A stretch of 64,000 bases of DNA from Chlorocebus sabaeus (lineage: Eukaryota > Chordata > Mammalia > Primates > Cercopithecidae), in contig NC_132910.1 of NCBI RefSeq assembly GCF_047675955.1, positions 112,947,143 to 113,011,142 on the forward strand, read 5' to 3'. Positions 1 through 12,429 of the stretch are shown piece by piece. Under the pieces are notes generated by a model. That model saw only the letters and a program-made list of their open reading frames with translations, was not told the origin of the DNA and did not search any database. Both the position numbers and the translations under genes were made by a program. Position 1 is the stretch's first letter; every line of letters begins with the position of its first letter.

Positions 1-74
1 CTAAGTCTTGTTTTTCATTTTGTTTTGTTTTTGTTTAGTTTTGGCATTCTATGTAAGATTTTTGTTTAATATAA

Positions 75-195
75 ATACTGGTAACATTCAGACACCTTAA
101 GACATAGCTCTTATTGTATGTGCGGTGAGTGTTTCAGCTGGTGCCAGTCATATGGTAGACTCTTGATAGATATTTAATAAGTGAATGAATGCAAG
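75..195 (+). repeat. L2 LINE 3' tail
   Basis: The order gtgccagtcatatgg, then a tgatagatatttaataagtgaatgaatg ending, follows the L2 3' end (a 'tggcacatagtaggtgctcaataaatg' type sequence running into ttgaatgaatga). It is diverged and very short. The 74 bases before it are T-rich with tttg units. Confidence 0.5.
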
Positions 196-499
196 TCTAT
201 CATAAAATGACAGAACTTCCTAAATGTGTTATTATTGGAGCCATAAAATGATGCTTCATGTCTTCTGTTTCTGCTTTTAAAGAACATTAAGAAAGCAGCT
301 TTATAATGATAAAGGATAGAGATCTTAGCATATATTTAGAGAAATTCAACTTCCTTTCTTCTCAGTAAGGATTCTCTCTTACCTGAATAGCCAGTAACAA
401 CCAGTTGTTTTCTGAGATTCTCTGATGACCTTGCCTCTCTCAACAACTAGAGTCATGGTGCTCCCATTGGAAGGGCAATTAATGTTAGAGCTGAAGGAC
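196..499. other. Unique AT-rich sequence
   Basis: I see no repeat family, coding signal or RNA gene here. Confidence 0.5.
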
Positions 500-625
500 T
501 TGTGATCTGGCCCCAACTTCGTGCTTGGGTAAATCACTGAAATTGTTTTGGTGTTTGTCTGTCAACTTTAAAACCTGGAATGGATGATCGCCATGGTTTC
601 TTAGAGCTCTGATTTCTAGACGACA
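500..625 (+). repeat. MIR SINE fragment
   Basis: A run reading gtgatctggcc..., gcttgggtaaatcactgaaat, then tctgtcaactttaaaacctgg follows the MIR core (gtgaccttgggcaagtcac ... catctgtaaaatggg). The following gatgatcgccatggtttcttagagctctga fits the tail of a MIR-related element. Heavily diverged. Confidence 0.5.
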
Positions 626-1854
626 CTTCCCATGATTCTTCCTTTTTACTATATCCAGTTTATTTTCTTTCACCTCCATCTCTGGGCTACTGCATTGAAA
701 AACGTTGAGGAGTAAGAATCATCCTGAATATTTTAAGCACGGTGGTATCTCAGGCCATGGAGGCTTAGTGGAAGTGACCTGGGGGAGAATAATTTTTGTC
801 AGAGGGACCTAGAGGTGTACTGAGTAACTCAAAGTAATCAGTTTTAAAATATGTGATTTCACTGCCCCTGCGGTCTTATATATTAGAAGCTGCATATTAA
901 TGTGTAATTGGTTGATGAGCTTCAGGCTAGCAATTACACACTATTTTCTGTTAAATGACATGGGAGACCACCTGAGAATATTTCAAAAATATTTTCATTT
1001 GTTTATGAAATATATCTGGAAAACAAAACAAAACAACTTAATAACTCATTGGTTTCCAAGGTATATATTTTTAAACAGTACAATACCATTGGAAGAAAAA
1101 TTAACAATTTAACCCTTTCTCATTTAGCTCATGGAGATAGTAATTTCATAGTCCCATTCACTTGCTAGAGGGAAGAGAGAACAACAAAGGTATTATCTTA
1201 CATAGTTCTCAGAGGAGTTGTTTTAATAGAATGGAATCATGGCTGCGGATCTCATTTTCCCATAAATGCTCACAACTCAATCTCATGCAATGGCTGTGTT
1301 TACCACCACGGATGTTTATAATCAGTGTTAACATAGGAGACTTATACAGTCAGTCAGGCAGTCCTTTTCTTCTCTTGTTAACTAGGGTTGTTATTACTGT
1401 TTCCTCAATTTCCTAGAGGATTCATGAACATAATCATGTCAGCTGCTAAACTGGTGGGAATTGAAGCTATTCTACATTTTGAAAGCATTTGCATGTGCTA
1501 ACTTGGAAACTACATAAATCAGTGCTTTGATTACTACTTTTTAAAAACTTCTACCAGCTCTTAGTTTGGTAGATGTGAATTGTCAGCATAGTACCAGTGG
1601 AGTTTCTGCAATTATCCACTTAATTAACTCATTATGGAGCCAGTCAGAACAATGAAGTCCTCAAAATGGGTTTACTCAAGTTTTCTCATTGTTATTATTT
1701 GTTTGAATACACTTGTTAAACTCATTATGTTTATCAAACTATTAATCTATAATGTTATACCTCAATTTTATTTATATTTAAAACACAATAATTTATTTCA
1801 ATAAAGTAGTTTTTCTTTTTTCTTTTGTTAATATAATAAATTATTTATTTTTCT
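626..1854. other. Unique AT-rich stretch
   Basis: No recognisable repeat or exon. Small open frames of up to 84 codons occur, but they have no family resemblance and no splice-site context that I trust. The last 100 bases are very AT-rich. Confidence 0.5.
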
Positions 1855-2035
1855 TTTTATGCAAAGGGTATGCCTTCATTGTAGGAATTTATAAAATACA
1901 TGTGAGAAAAATACAGATAAAAAAACTATAATAACTTGCAGTCTCACAGCCTAGAGGCAATGAAAGTTCATAGTTTGGTATATTTACATCTTTTCTTCAT
2001 ACATATAACCTAAAATAAAAATGCCTTACTGTTCA
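1855..2035 (+). repeat. Ancient L1 (L1M/HAL1-like) fragment
   Basis: The phrases gagaaaaatacagataaaaa, cagtctcacagcctagaggca and ttggtatatttacatctttt follow the 'aatcccacc..cagagataacc..ttttggtgtatttcctt' block common in old L1 3' regions. Diverged, so the family is uncertain. Confidence 0.4.
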
Positions 2036-2099
2036 ATCAATTTCAATATGGCTTATTCCACCTCTGTTCCATAAAAAGTTATCTCCCTGGGTCCATTAT

Positions 2100-2305
2100 A
2101 GACTCATTGTTGTTAAGGTTAATGAATGCCCCCTCTTAATACTTTCTTATTTGTCTTGGCTTTTCCCAAATATTTGGGTATGCTGTATTTTCAGCTCCAT
2201 GAGGTCAGAGATTGTAACTGTATTGTTTATCTTTGTAGTCTAGCACCAGTGTAGTACCTGGCAGATAAAATGGCTTTCCAGATATTTTGTTGAATAAATG
2301 ATCAA
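2100..2305 (+). repeat. L2 LINE 3' end
   Basis: Contains the L2 terminal order: agctccatgaggtcagagattg, tatctttgtagtctagcacc, gtacctggcagata, then tgttgaataaatga. Sense orientation. Diverged, as expected for an L2 that predates the primates. Confidence 0.65.
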
Positions 2306-4869
2306 GTCTTTAATTTTAAAACAATATCTGAATTTCATTACATGGCAATAAAATTTTTGGATTTTTTACTACTTATCAGAAGGATGTTCAAAATATCTTT
2401 CATTTTTCTTTTGTTCTCTATACACATTTTATGCTAATGAGTTTCTATTTTAGATCTTCATCTTTCACATTCTATCTGGCTTTTCATGCACTCTTGTGGC
2501 TCTGGTTGCCATATAGATTATCTTGCCTAAATCAAAATCCTTTACAGATCTTCTCTCCCCAGATTCAGAAATGTGACTGAGTCTGTAGTTTTCCACTGTG
2601 ATACACCCATATCTCAGAAACATGTCTTAGGTAAAAAAATACACTCTCTCCCACACCCCAAAATTCCCCTACAAAAAATAAAAATGGATAAGTATTTTCT
2701 ACATAATGAATATTTTTAATATGTGCCCAAACATCTCAACATGCATATTTAACATCTTGTTCTGAGATCTTTAGGAATAGTCATACCAAAGTGGGCAAGA
2801 CTGTAAGGGATGATGAGAACCCAGTTATCAGAGGAAAAGGAGAGGAATTGAAGAGCAGTCTGAAGGATTCACGGGGTCATGATAAATACTTTGGAGGTAA
2901 ATGCACAAGAAAACCAAATTACTTACTGAGAGTGTGTCAAATTTCGATTTTACATCTTTAGAAGGGGGGGAGTTGTAGATATAAGGGTTCCTGCAAAATT
3001 AATTGGAATAGAGATGGGGACTTGGTTGGAGTATTAACCCAGAAACCTAGACAGAACTCTATAGTAGTGGACCATTGAGCCCAAAACATGAGAAAAAGGC
3101 TGTAAATCCATGCCCAAATCCCAGCTTGTAAATATAGCCATTCATATACCAAAAGAAAGTAATTCAATTTGAAGTATTATTGCAATAGAATACATTTCTT
3201 ACCTATAACTATATTATCCAAAGTGTATTCTGCAGAACACTAGTGATGTATTAGTTGGGTGTTTATATAGAAAGAAAACAGACTTAGATGGTTAAATAAG
3301 GATTGGAAATGCTGAGATTAAAAGAAAAATCCTGAAACATTTCTCAGAGACTTTAGTATGATAATATGTTTTGGAAACACCAAAAGGAAGCTTTTGTATG
3401 CAGAGTTTCTTAAACATATTTAACACGAATTTCTCTTTTTTAAAAGAAGAACAAATTAAGGGATAAATATACCTGTGATTAAACTTTGAGATTGTTATAA
3501 ATATATGCAAGCAACCCAGTTTCATATAGTGAGTATGAAGCAAAACAAAACTTAACAAAATGAACCATACTAAACAAGAGAGAATACATGTTTCAAATAT
3601 TCTTTAACTTTTTCTCAGCTATTTTCCTACGTTGGCTATAAATCAGTAGTCATCATCATCATTCTCTGAGCAAGAAATAAACAAAAACTGATAAATATTT
3701 TCCACGAAATACTTTTAATATGTACCAAAATATCTCAACATGCACATTTAATAGTTTATTAACGTCAAATCTCTATCAGCCATTTCCTAGGTCACATCTT
3801 AGCAAAGTCCACAAATTAAAAATCTGAAGACTGCTTAATTACCCAGTATGCCAGGACCTGGGGAATTATTTACAGAGATTATAGTTAGAAGGTAATATTC
3901 ACTTTAGGAACAAGGAATTTCAGCTACACGTGAACAAAGTGACTAGTGGCCACATACCACACACACACATATATATACCAAAATCTGTCGTAACATTTGG
4001 AATTTGTCCCCTGAACACATCTGAAACTTGTCCCCTCACTACGTTAGGATTTCTTTATAAGAGACTGTGTTCTTCGCCTTTTTTGTCTGAATGACTAGTT
4101 CAGTTTGTCACAACAAATGTTCATTAACTGATGGATTGAATACATTGTCCTTTGGCAGTAGACATCTGCATTATTTACAAATTTACAAGAAAGAAAAAGT
4201 TGGAACAAATAGCATTTGGAAAAGGTTTAACTTGTCTACCAACATGTTCACAACTTACAGAAAAAAAAATGCTTTTGTTTTCCAGAGGTGTTGCTAATAA
4301 TAACTGTATGATGCTATTATGTTTCTATCAAAAAGCAATATAATGGCTAGCATATCATAAACTAATACATTCGTTAACAAAGTAAGGTCAATTAACCTAA
4401 GCTTTTAGGGAGGATGAAAAGTACATTTAGAGGTAATGGAAGTGTGAAACATATGTCAGTGACTATAGTGTCCTGGCAAGCAGGGGACTCCTGTGTTCCG
4501 AGGGGTACTCAGAGAGCTGGTGGAAAGGTGGGGTATGAGAAACAGAAGCCAAAGATAAGACCTGCAGCAAGCTTTAAAAATTTTGCTTAAGTCATTGATA
4601 GCTGAAAAGCAACATTATGAAAGTAGAAATAAGAAAGTAAAATATATATAAATGTAATATTACTTATATTTATATCTACATAAGCCTCATTGCTCTTCAA
4701 AGTACTAGGTAATATGTGAAGTTCAATAATTCAGCTCCATTCTGAATTTCAAGCAGTTTTGGAGAAATTACAGTGTGATGGAGAAAACTCTTCAGAGTTA
4801 TAGAACTTCCATTAGGTAATTAGCTGAATTAATTAATTTGATTGATAGTTATTGTAATTTACCACATTT
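2306..4869. other. Mostly unique sequence with one diverged duplicate pair
   Basis: No known family recognised. Two segments, about 2,676-2,776 and 3,682-3,776, resemble each other. A short CA/TA microsatellite lies at about 3,957-3,979. No coding signal. Confidence 0.45.
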
Positions 4870-6960
4870 ACAGATTAAAGGACAGTGAATCTGATACTAG
4901 AGCACATCTCAGTACATGCAGATACTATTCATTTAATAAAATTAAGGTCAATGTATGATAGACACTCTTAGCAAACTAGAAGGAAAATGCTTAATCTTTT
5001 AAAAGACATCTATTTTTCTTAATGTAAAAAGAAAAAATATCAAGGCTCTTGTACTTACTGAGATAAATTTTAATAAGACCAGCAGCAAACGAAAATGCTT
5101 GCTATTACCCATTCTGTTTAGGATTGTACTGGAGTCCTAATCAGTGCAGTTAAAAAAATAAAATAAAATCTGTAATAATTGAAAAGTTGAGACAAAACCC
5201 TGTATATTTTTAATAAAGTGCTTGTTTACAAAGAAAATCCTAAATGTATTTTTGTTATTAGAACAAGAAAGGTTTGATGAAACAAAAGAAGAGAAATCTG
5301 ACATGCAACACAAAATCAAAAATCTTTACCATATTCCATCAGAAAATGTATTTGATGTGTTTTCAATTGACAGAGTGCCAATAAAAAATACGTAGAAGCC
5401 CTTTATGCAAGAAATTAAGTATTTTATTGAAAACATTAAATAATACTTAAATAAATGGAAATATTTGGAAATAACTCTCTGTAAAAAATTTATCAATATT
5501 CCTCAAACTGAGTTATAGAATTAGTGCAATTCCAATTAAAATCTTAATAGGTTTCTTTTTTCCCCATATCTTTTCAGCTACTTGCTTTTTAAATTTTAGA
5601 TTCCAGGGTACATGTGCATGTTTATTACATGAATATATTGTGTAATGGTGAGGTCTGGGTTTCTAGTGTACCCATCAGAAAAAGAATGAACATTGTACCC
5701 AGGTGATAATTCTTAACGCTCCCCTCCCTTCCAACTCCTGGAAACCATTTTGGAGTGCCCAGTATCCATTATCTCTATCTTTATGGCCACATATGCCTTA
5801 ATGGAGTTCTTTGTAGGATTTGATATGCAGATTTTAATTGCAAAGACAATTGGAACATCTGAGAAATTCTTGAAGAAGGAATAGGGAGAGGATTTTTCAA
5901 ACCATATTTCAAGACATATCATGAGAGTATACACACACACCCACACACACACATAAACACACACAGAGATACACATACATGTATACACCACATTAGGCAA
6001 AAGTTAGAGGCAGCATACATAAAATTTTATCTTTTTCCTGAGCAGACTTTGCACAAAAATGTCAGAAGATGAATTATGTGATTGACAAATTGTGCAAGGA
6101 ATATTGAATAGCTATACGAAAAAAACTAATTTCTCGCTGACACAAGGTATAAAATCTAGTCTTCATCTATTAAGTATGAAAAGCCATACTATGAAACTTT
6201 TAAAACATAATGCAGCAAAATTTCCTTATAATGTATGTAAGGAGGGAATTCTCAAACAAGGAACAAAAGCCACACATCATAAAAGATTGATTGCAAATTA
6301 TATTGTGACAAAAATAAGAATGTCACTACATCAAAGGATGCACGGAGAGTAAAAAGACATGGTACAACTGGAAGATCTTTGTTTTATCTTTGTCATCAGC
6401 AAAGAATTTGTATCAACAGCATGAGATCACAAAGCTCCATGAGGAATTGGACAACAGACATAAGTAGAAATTTTATTAAAAAGAAAATGATAAAAAAAAC
6501 CTCATTGATATCTAAAAATATGTTCACTTTTGCTATTTTTAGGTAAATGCCAATAAATATTAGGAATATATTACTACACTCTAACCAGTTGGCATTTGTT
6601 TTTCAAAAAGCATGATAATATCAAGTACTAGTGAGAATAGGAAGCAACCAAAAAACTACATATTGCTGATGGGACTGTAAATAAGCACAATCACTTTAAA
6701 ATGCTACTTACCATGTCTAGTAAAGTTGAACATTCGCCTACTTTGCAATTTTACTCCTGTGGGAATACCCTAGAGAAATTCTCACATGCATTCAAGGAAA
6801 TATATGCACAAATATTTATAGTAGCATTGTTTTTTAATAGTAAATTGCTAGTAACAACCCAAGAGCCCATCACTAATTTCGTGGATAAGGAAACTTTGAT
6901 TTTTTTTGTTACAATCTTTACAACAGTAAAAACTAATGTATGAAAACTACAAGAGTCATC
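4870..6960 (+). pseudogene. Degraded L1M-type LINE, ORF2 region, sense strand
   Basis: The sequence follows the order of L1 ORF2 DNA for about 2 kb. The reverse-transcriptase part comes first (catttaataaaattaaggtc, cactcttagcaaactagaagg, attgtactggagtcctaatc). Next is the block ending in caatattcctcaaactgag and gtgcaattccaattaaaatc. The C-terminal part follows (atgaaacttttaaaacataa, catcaaaggatgcacggagag), and the 3' part starts at about 6,600. Frequent indels and stops leave no usable frame. It is interrupted by an antisense L1 3' fragment (about 5,593-5,793) and a CA-rich run at about 5,930-5,975. The divergence points to an old L1M subfamily. The end merges with the L2 that starts at about 6,960. 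Confidence 0.7.
5593..5793 (-). repeat. L1 3' UTR fragment inserted in the older L1
   Basis: On the plus strand it reads ttagattccagggtacatgtgc, then a gtacccaggtgataattctt segment and a cctcccttccaactcctgg segment. This is the antisense of the L1PB/L1MA 3' region. It splits the surrounding sense L1, so it arrived later. Confidence 0.6.
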
Positions 6961-7376
6961 ATAAGGAAAGAATCCATTGAGGTCAGAGAGTTAACAGGGG
7001 TGAGGACCAGTTTGAGCAAGTCATTGCGGCTCATTTTAATAACATTGGCTTTTACTCTAAATAAAATAGGAAGACATTGGAGGATCTGACACATGAATGA
7101 AATTGCCTGACTTACATTTCATAAGATCATTCAGACTGTTGTACTGATAATACATTAAGGACAGAGATAAAAAGCAAGGAGATTAGTCTTAAGAGTAAAA
7201 TAATCGATGTAGAAATAGCACTGACATGCTCAAAGGTAACAGCAGTGGAGGTGATAAAACAATGTCCAGGTTTGACATGTATTCTGATATTAACCTTAAA
7301 GAATTGCTGAAGAATCTGATGAGGAGTAGAAGAAAGAAAGGAGGTTAATATGACCCCAAGATGTTAACATAAGTAT

Positions 7377-7802
7377 TTATATAGTTCCGATTTGTCTCCT
7401 TCAAATCTGAGATTGAAAAAATTTGATCCCTAATGTTGGAGGTGGGGCCTGGTGAGAGGTGTTTGGGTCATGGGGGTAGATCTCTTAAGAATGGCCATTC
7501 AAATGGGAAGTCAATGGGAGTAATGAGTGAATTCTAGCTATATTAGTTCACTCAAGAGTTGGTTGCTTAGGAGTGTGGCATCTCCCTCCCTTATCTCTTT
7601 TGGTCTCTCTTTTGCTGTGTGATGCATCTGCTCTGTCTTTGTCTTCTGCCGTGATTATATGCTTCCTTAGATAATTCCCAGAAGCAGGTGCTAGCACCAT
7701 GCTTCTTGTACAGCCTGTAGAACCATGAGCCAAATAAACCTTATTTCTTCGTATTATCCAGATTCGGGTATTCCTTTAGATCAATGCAAATAAACTAAGA
7801 CA
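7377..7802 (+). repeat. MST/THE-type solo LTR (ERVL-MaLR)
   Basis: A 426-bp LTR. Its start aligns with the MaLR start (gatttgtctcctt), then ggaggtggggcctggtgaga, gtttgggtcatgggggtaga, a gccaaataaacctt poly(A)-signal region and the terminal aaactaagaca. A 5-bp direct repeat, agtat, flanks it at 7,372-7,376 and 7,803-7,807, as expected for LTR integration. Only the LTR remains, with no internal viral genes. It sits inside the antisense L2, so it is younger than that L2. Subfamily (MSTB/MSTD/THE1-like) not resolved. Confidence 0.8.
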
Positions 7803-8078
7803 AGTATTTAGAAAAGCAGAGAATTCTGCAGGGCAAGCATGTTTTTTTTGGTGGTGACGGGAAGAGGAGAAGATAACCAGTTCAGATTGTGATACTTAAG
7901 TTCCAGGGCCTTCATAGATATTCAAATGTATATGTAAAGAAAGCAGTTCCATATACAAATATGGAAGTGCAGAGGGAGGTCAAGTCCCAAATAGCAGGTA
8001 TTGAAAACCATGAATGGGAGTACTGAGGAAGTATACACAGGTAGAAAGAAGAGCTTGAGAGTATTCCACCACTGAGAA

Positions 8079-8266
8079 CAGTGGTTCTCCACCAAAGGTG
8101 ATTTTGTCCTGAATATTTGGTTGTTCCAATGGGAAATGAGGGTGCTATTGTATCTAATGGGTGGAGGTCAGAAATTCTGTCTAATGTCCTACAATGTGTA
8201 GGGCAACCCCCACAATAAAGAATTACCCACCCAAAATTTCAGTGGTGCCAAATTTAGAAACCTTGT
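8079..8266 (+). mobile_element. MER5A (hAT-Charlie non-autonomous DNA transposon)
   Basis: Starts with the MER5A terminus cagtggttctccacc. It continues through ggtgattttgtcctg, gggtgctattgtatctaatggg, cctacaatgtgtagggcaac and ccaaaatttcagtggtgcc, to the degraded right terminus aatttagaaaccttg. Near full length. Inserted in the antisense L2. Confidence 0.85.
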
Positions 8267-8904
8267 TAAGGAACCTGGCTTTGAAGTTGGGGCAAAGATC
8301 TTGCAAAGAAAATTGAATTGATGTGGACTGAGTCAGGAGGAAATGAGATTGTGGTGTACTGAAAGGCAAGTAAAGGAAATGTTTGAAGGATGAGAAAGTT
8401 ATCTCAACTATGGCAAATCATCTAATAGTTCAAGCATTATTGAGAGCTAACAATTGACCCTAAGGTATTTAATAATCTGTAAATTATTGCTGACCTTGAT
8501 GGAAATAGAGTTCAGGAAATGGTCTAGTAGATTTGAGAGAGAATATATATAGAGAAATTTGAGACAGTGGATAAAGACAGCTCTTCAATAAATTTTGGCA
8601 TAAAATAAAGAAGAGAAAAGGAATGACAGATGAAGAATAATCATGATCAAGAGAGTTTTGCTAGTTCGTTGAGCTTAAAGACAGGGAAAATAGCACCATT
8701 CTTTCATACTGATAAAAATGACCCAGGATAGTGATACAAATTGATAAGGAAGAAAGAGAATGGGGGACCCTTGGAGCAATGCCTTTGAGTACTAAGAGAA
8801 AATGTAATATAGGTATTGATATACTCCAATTTTTATGAAAGGTAAAAGATGAAAGAACAAGCATTCTCAGTCATAAACATGCATACCTGCATGAATTTTA
8901 TTGA

Positions 8905-9095
8905 CTGTCAATTATTAGCTATGTGATTATAGTCAAATTATTTAGTCTTTGTACTTCAGCTTTCATCTATGTAATCTCTCCTTCATATGAAGCTGTTTTA
9001 AGAATTAAACAGGATTATGCATGCATAATACCTAATACATCACTTTGACACACACCAGGCTCTCAAATAATGACAACTATTACTATCATTCTTAT
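8905..9095 (+). repeat. MIR SINE
   Basis: Follows the MIR order: agctatgtgattatagtcaaatta, acttcagctttcatctatgtaa, gaattaaacaggattatgcatg, ccaggctctcaaataatga and tattactatcatt. Confidence 0.65.
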
Positions 9096-9107
9096 TTAAT
9101 GATAAAC

Positions 9108-9166
9108 CTATTTCGTTCTTGGGATATTTCTGATCTAAACTATTTCGGTCTTGGGATATTTCTGAT
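9108..9166. repeat. Two-copy 32-bp tandem repeat
   Basis: The segment at 9,108-9,134 recurs at 9,140-9,166 with a period of 32 bp. Only one base differs (cgttctt against cggtctt). Confidence 0.9.
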
Positions 9167-9820
9167 TGTCATCATCATTTAACGCTTTAAATGTTATGTC
9201 TGTCGTTGTGTAGCAATATCTTAAGAGAGATACCTCCTGCTAAAAATGCTGATCTCTGATTATAGATAACATTAGAAAAATTCACTCAAACAATACCTCT
9301 ACTTTTTTCATAATTAGCCATTTTTATTTACTTAGGTCATTTTGTTTCTTGTACAGATATTAAATTACAATGATAAAAACTAACTTAAAGATTATTGACT
9401 TTTCCTTGATTTATATTTAGGCATTGGAATATGTGTTCTAAATGTAAATAAATTCCATTTGATTTAATTGAATTTTGTTTTATTTTAATATTTAATTATG
9501 GATATATGCTATCACTTACCAGTGTTTCTTATATAATTTAAAGTTGAAAGCAAATGATTGTTTTCCAAGACCAAAGGAAATCCTTCGTATGTTTAGGGTT
9601 GAATATCATTGTTAATGCTCCATGCTAATTGCATATAAAATTAGCATCATTATCAATTTAAATGTCCAAAGCATATTATTTTCTGTTTTTCTCTTTTTAC
9701 TGCAATATTAATTGCCCTCTATAATTGTTATAAGCTGAATATTTTAGGGCATCTGGATCTTTAAATCATTACAAACTGTTTAAAACACTAAGGCCTAGAA
9801 TCCTAAATCCTAAAACCTAA
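9167..9820. other. Unique, very AT-rich sequence
   Basis: Nothing recognised. Homopolymer and ATTT-type runs are common. Confidence 0.5.
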
Positions 9821-9921
9821 GGTTACATTTTATCTGACTTTAAATACACACACGCGCACGCGCACACACACACACACACACCCACACCCACACCCCAGGA
9901 AAAAAGGTTACATTGTATCTG

Positions 9922-9972
<51 letters not shown>

Positions 9973-9983
9973 CAGGAAAAAAA
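9821..9983. repeat. Tandemly duplicated (CA)n cassette
   Basis: Two consecutive units, 9,821-9,905 and 9,906-9,983. Each has the plan ggttacatt(t/g)tatctga, then a CA array, then ccccaggaaaaaa. The first array includes cgcgcacgcg interruptions; the second is a clean (AC)n at 9,927-9,971. Confidence 0.9.
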
Positions 9984-12429
9984 CTACCTTTGCAGAGTTT
10001 CCAAGCGGAACTATCAAGTTTTTTGTTTTTTCCCTCCAAGATTATATAACTAAAGTACAAACATTATTGTTCTCATGATTGTGCATACTTTAGAGCCAAA
10101 ATTATTTACTGAAAAAGCTCGACATTGAACCTCCCAGGGTGATGGCCCAATTAAAGAGCTTCCATAATTATGTCTAAAGCAAAACCTGCTGTCAGAGCCT
10201 AAAGCTTTAGTTGTAGCACAGCAAATGCTGTGAAGAACAGGGAAGAGCCTTCATTGGCCTCGGTGGAGAAAAGAGCTTGCCTAGAGACTGGTCTGCGGGA
10301 GATAAACAAAGCATATTCTAATGTGATCCAAAGTTAGTGAACTTTCAAGCATGCACGCAAGGAACAAAATTCAAATGCACACATCGGTGATTTATATAGC
10401 TATAACTTAATTATTTGGGAGGAATTTCCATTTGTGTTATATGTTCTATTATCGATGTAACTCAATTGGATTGCCTTCTTATATTTGCATTTTAATGCAC
10501 TAAGAGGATTTAATTTGAACTCTTCTCCTACAAGGCTATTCCAAATGGAAATTTATTTCTAAGTTACTATTTGAGCTTCTTTCCATTCACTACAATCAAA
10601 CATGTCAGAGTATGCTATGGTGCATGCAGTCACTCAAATACCGAGTGTGTGATTAGTATGGAATCAAACTCAACTTAATATTTTAAACCACCTTGTCAGC
10701 TCTGCGTGATGACACCAAATACAAAAGCAGTGCTTCTTGGTGATGAGGTTGTAAACATCAAGAACGTCATGGTTCTTTTGAAAAATTGATTAGACAAATA
10801 TAATGATCCATAAAAAAGTGAATACATATTACAGTAAGATACCAACACAGAAAAGCAAAGAGAATTAGGTGAAATATGGTGTATACATATAATTATAATG
10901 TGGTTCATTAAATTTTTTAAATTTGTTTTTTGTTTGGAATTTTCTTATGTAAATTTTTATAAAAACATATGCTGTCTAATGTAAAACTACTTTTAAATGG
11001 TAAACATTCACATAAAATTATTCCTGTAGGTGGCAAATTAAGAAGTGAGACTCCCCCCTAAATTAAAAAAAAACTAGTTTCCATATTTTACAATAGCATG
11101 CTGAATACACACATATTTATTACCAGTGCACACACACATACACAAATGTAAATCTCTATAGGCATGCATATGTTTATGCATAAAGATAGCCATAAACACA
11201 TAAAATATGAGAATTTACTTTTTAAGTAGTGAAAAGGAAATATCTAAATTATCTCAACATGATGAGCGTTAAGAAATAAGAATCAAAATATATATCTAAA
11301 AACACACAAAGTGTCAGTGGGATGTTACTGACAGGTATGATAGAAATACAATTCTATTTTCAAAATATCTACAAAATGCAAGTTTAAAGAGGTTTCCATA
11401 AAATATTTATAGTGATAATTTTCTATTTTATACAACAAGCAGTTCCCAAATCTCAGGGACCTAAAAGTGTATTTCTCACTTTCCCTACATATGCACTGAA
11501 GGTTGGCAAGGAAAAGTCTTTCCATGAAGTTATTAAAAACAAAGTGATGAAGAGTAGCCTATCTCGTGACAGCCCTGTCTCAACATGGACATGAGGATAT
11601 GCCATAATTAGGGAAAAAAACAGAGAATCATGCATCAGCTCTTAAATACTCTCTGTCTTTTCGATTCTTTTAGTGAACAAACAAGTCGCATGGCCATACC
11701 TAACACTGGAATAATTAGAAAGGATAGCATTTCCATATGCTTAGTTTAAAGAATCAAAAACATTGGTGAGTATTAATAATTGCTACCAAACTTTAGGAAG
11801 TTTAATGTGGTAAAGCTTAGACTATCCTGATGTGTATGATGATTCTTCAAGGCCAGTGGTGAGACTCTTTTGAATTTCCTAAACTTTTTTTGAAAAAGTG
11901 ATTTGTTTAAGTAGGAATGTGTTTCACTTAATCTCTGTGACCAGATCATGAAATAGTAGTTTATGCAATATTTTTACTTAGGAGGAGATAGACCAAAAAT
12001 ATTTCACAGTTTCATAATACTAGTTAAGACTTTGATTTTTTATAACTAAAAGATTCCTGTTTTGATCATTTCTTATTTATATGCATGATAATAAGGGAAA
12101 TAATAGTGATTTTTGTGGAACCTAAAGCTTCACCTATTAAGCACCCAGTGTTGTTTTCTTTCTAACACTTGAATGGAGATATCTATATAAATATAACATC
12201 CATATGTATGTATTTATATATCTATCTGTGAATCTATGCATCTTTCTGTCTATCCATCTGAAGAATATTTCCCTTTTAACTGAAACACCCATGTCACTTT
12301 GGAGTGAATCTATTCTAACAGAAGGATCAAATATAGAATTTCCTCTCTAGAGTAAATTCCTTAACACCGTACTGACTTATCACTGTATCTATAGCTAAAA
12401 AAGCCTTTTTATAACATACTTTTATATCT
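9984..12429. other. Unique non-coding sequence
   Basis: No confident repeat. The part at 10,090-10,560 is less biased in composition and dense in homeobox/forkhead-like words (see findings). A TATC/TATG-rich simple stretch lies at about 12,180-12,255. Confidence 0.45.

Larger units (their letters stand above)
6960..8870 (-). repeat. Long antisense L2 LINE copy, twice interrupted
   Basis: On the plus strand this is the reverse complement of the L2 3' ORF2 region. Recognisable phrases include ggcttttactctaaataaaat, ggaagacattggaggatctgac, gtaacagcagtggaggtgat and gaatctgatgaggagtagaagaaag. After the first insertion come tgagtactaagag-like and ggagcaatgcctttgagtac stretches. About 1.3 kb of L2 remains once the MST-type LTR (7,377-7,802) and MER5A (8,079-8,266) are removed. 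Edges are approximate. Confidence 0.6.

Noticed and set aside
7548..7733. 61-codon minus-strand frame
   Set aside because: Lies wholly in the MST-type LTR.
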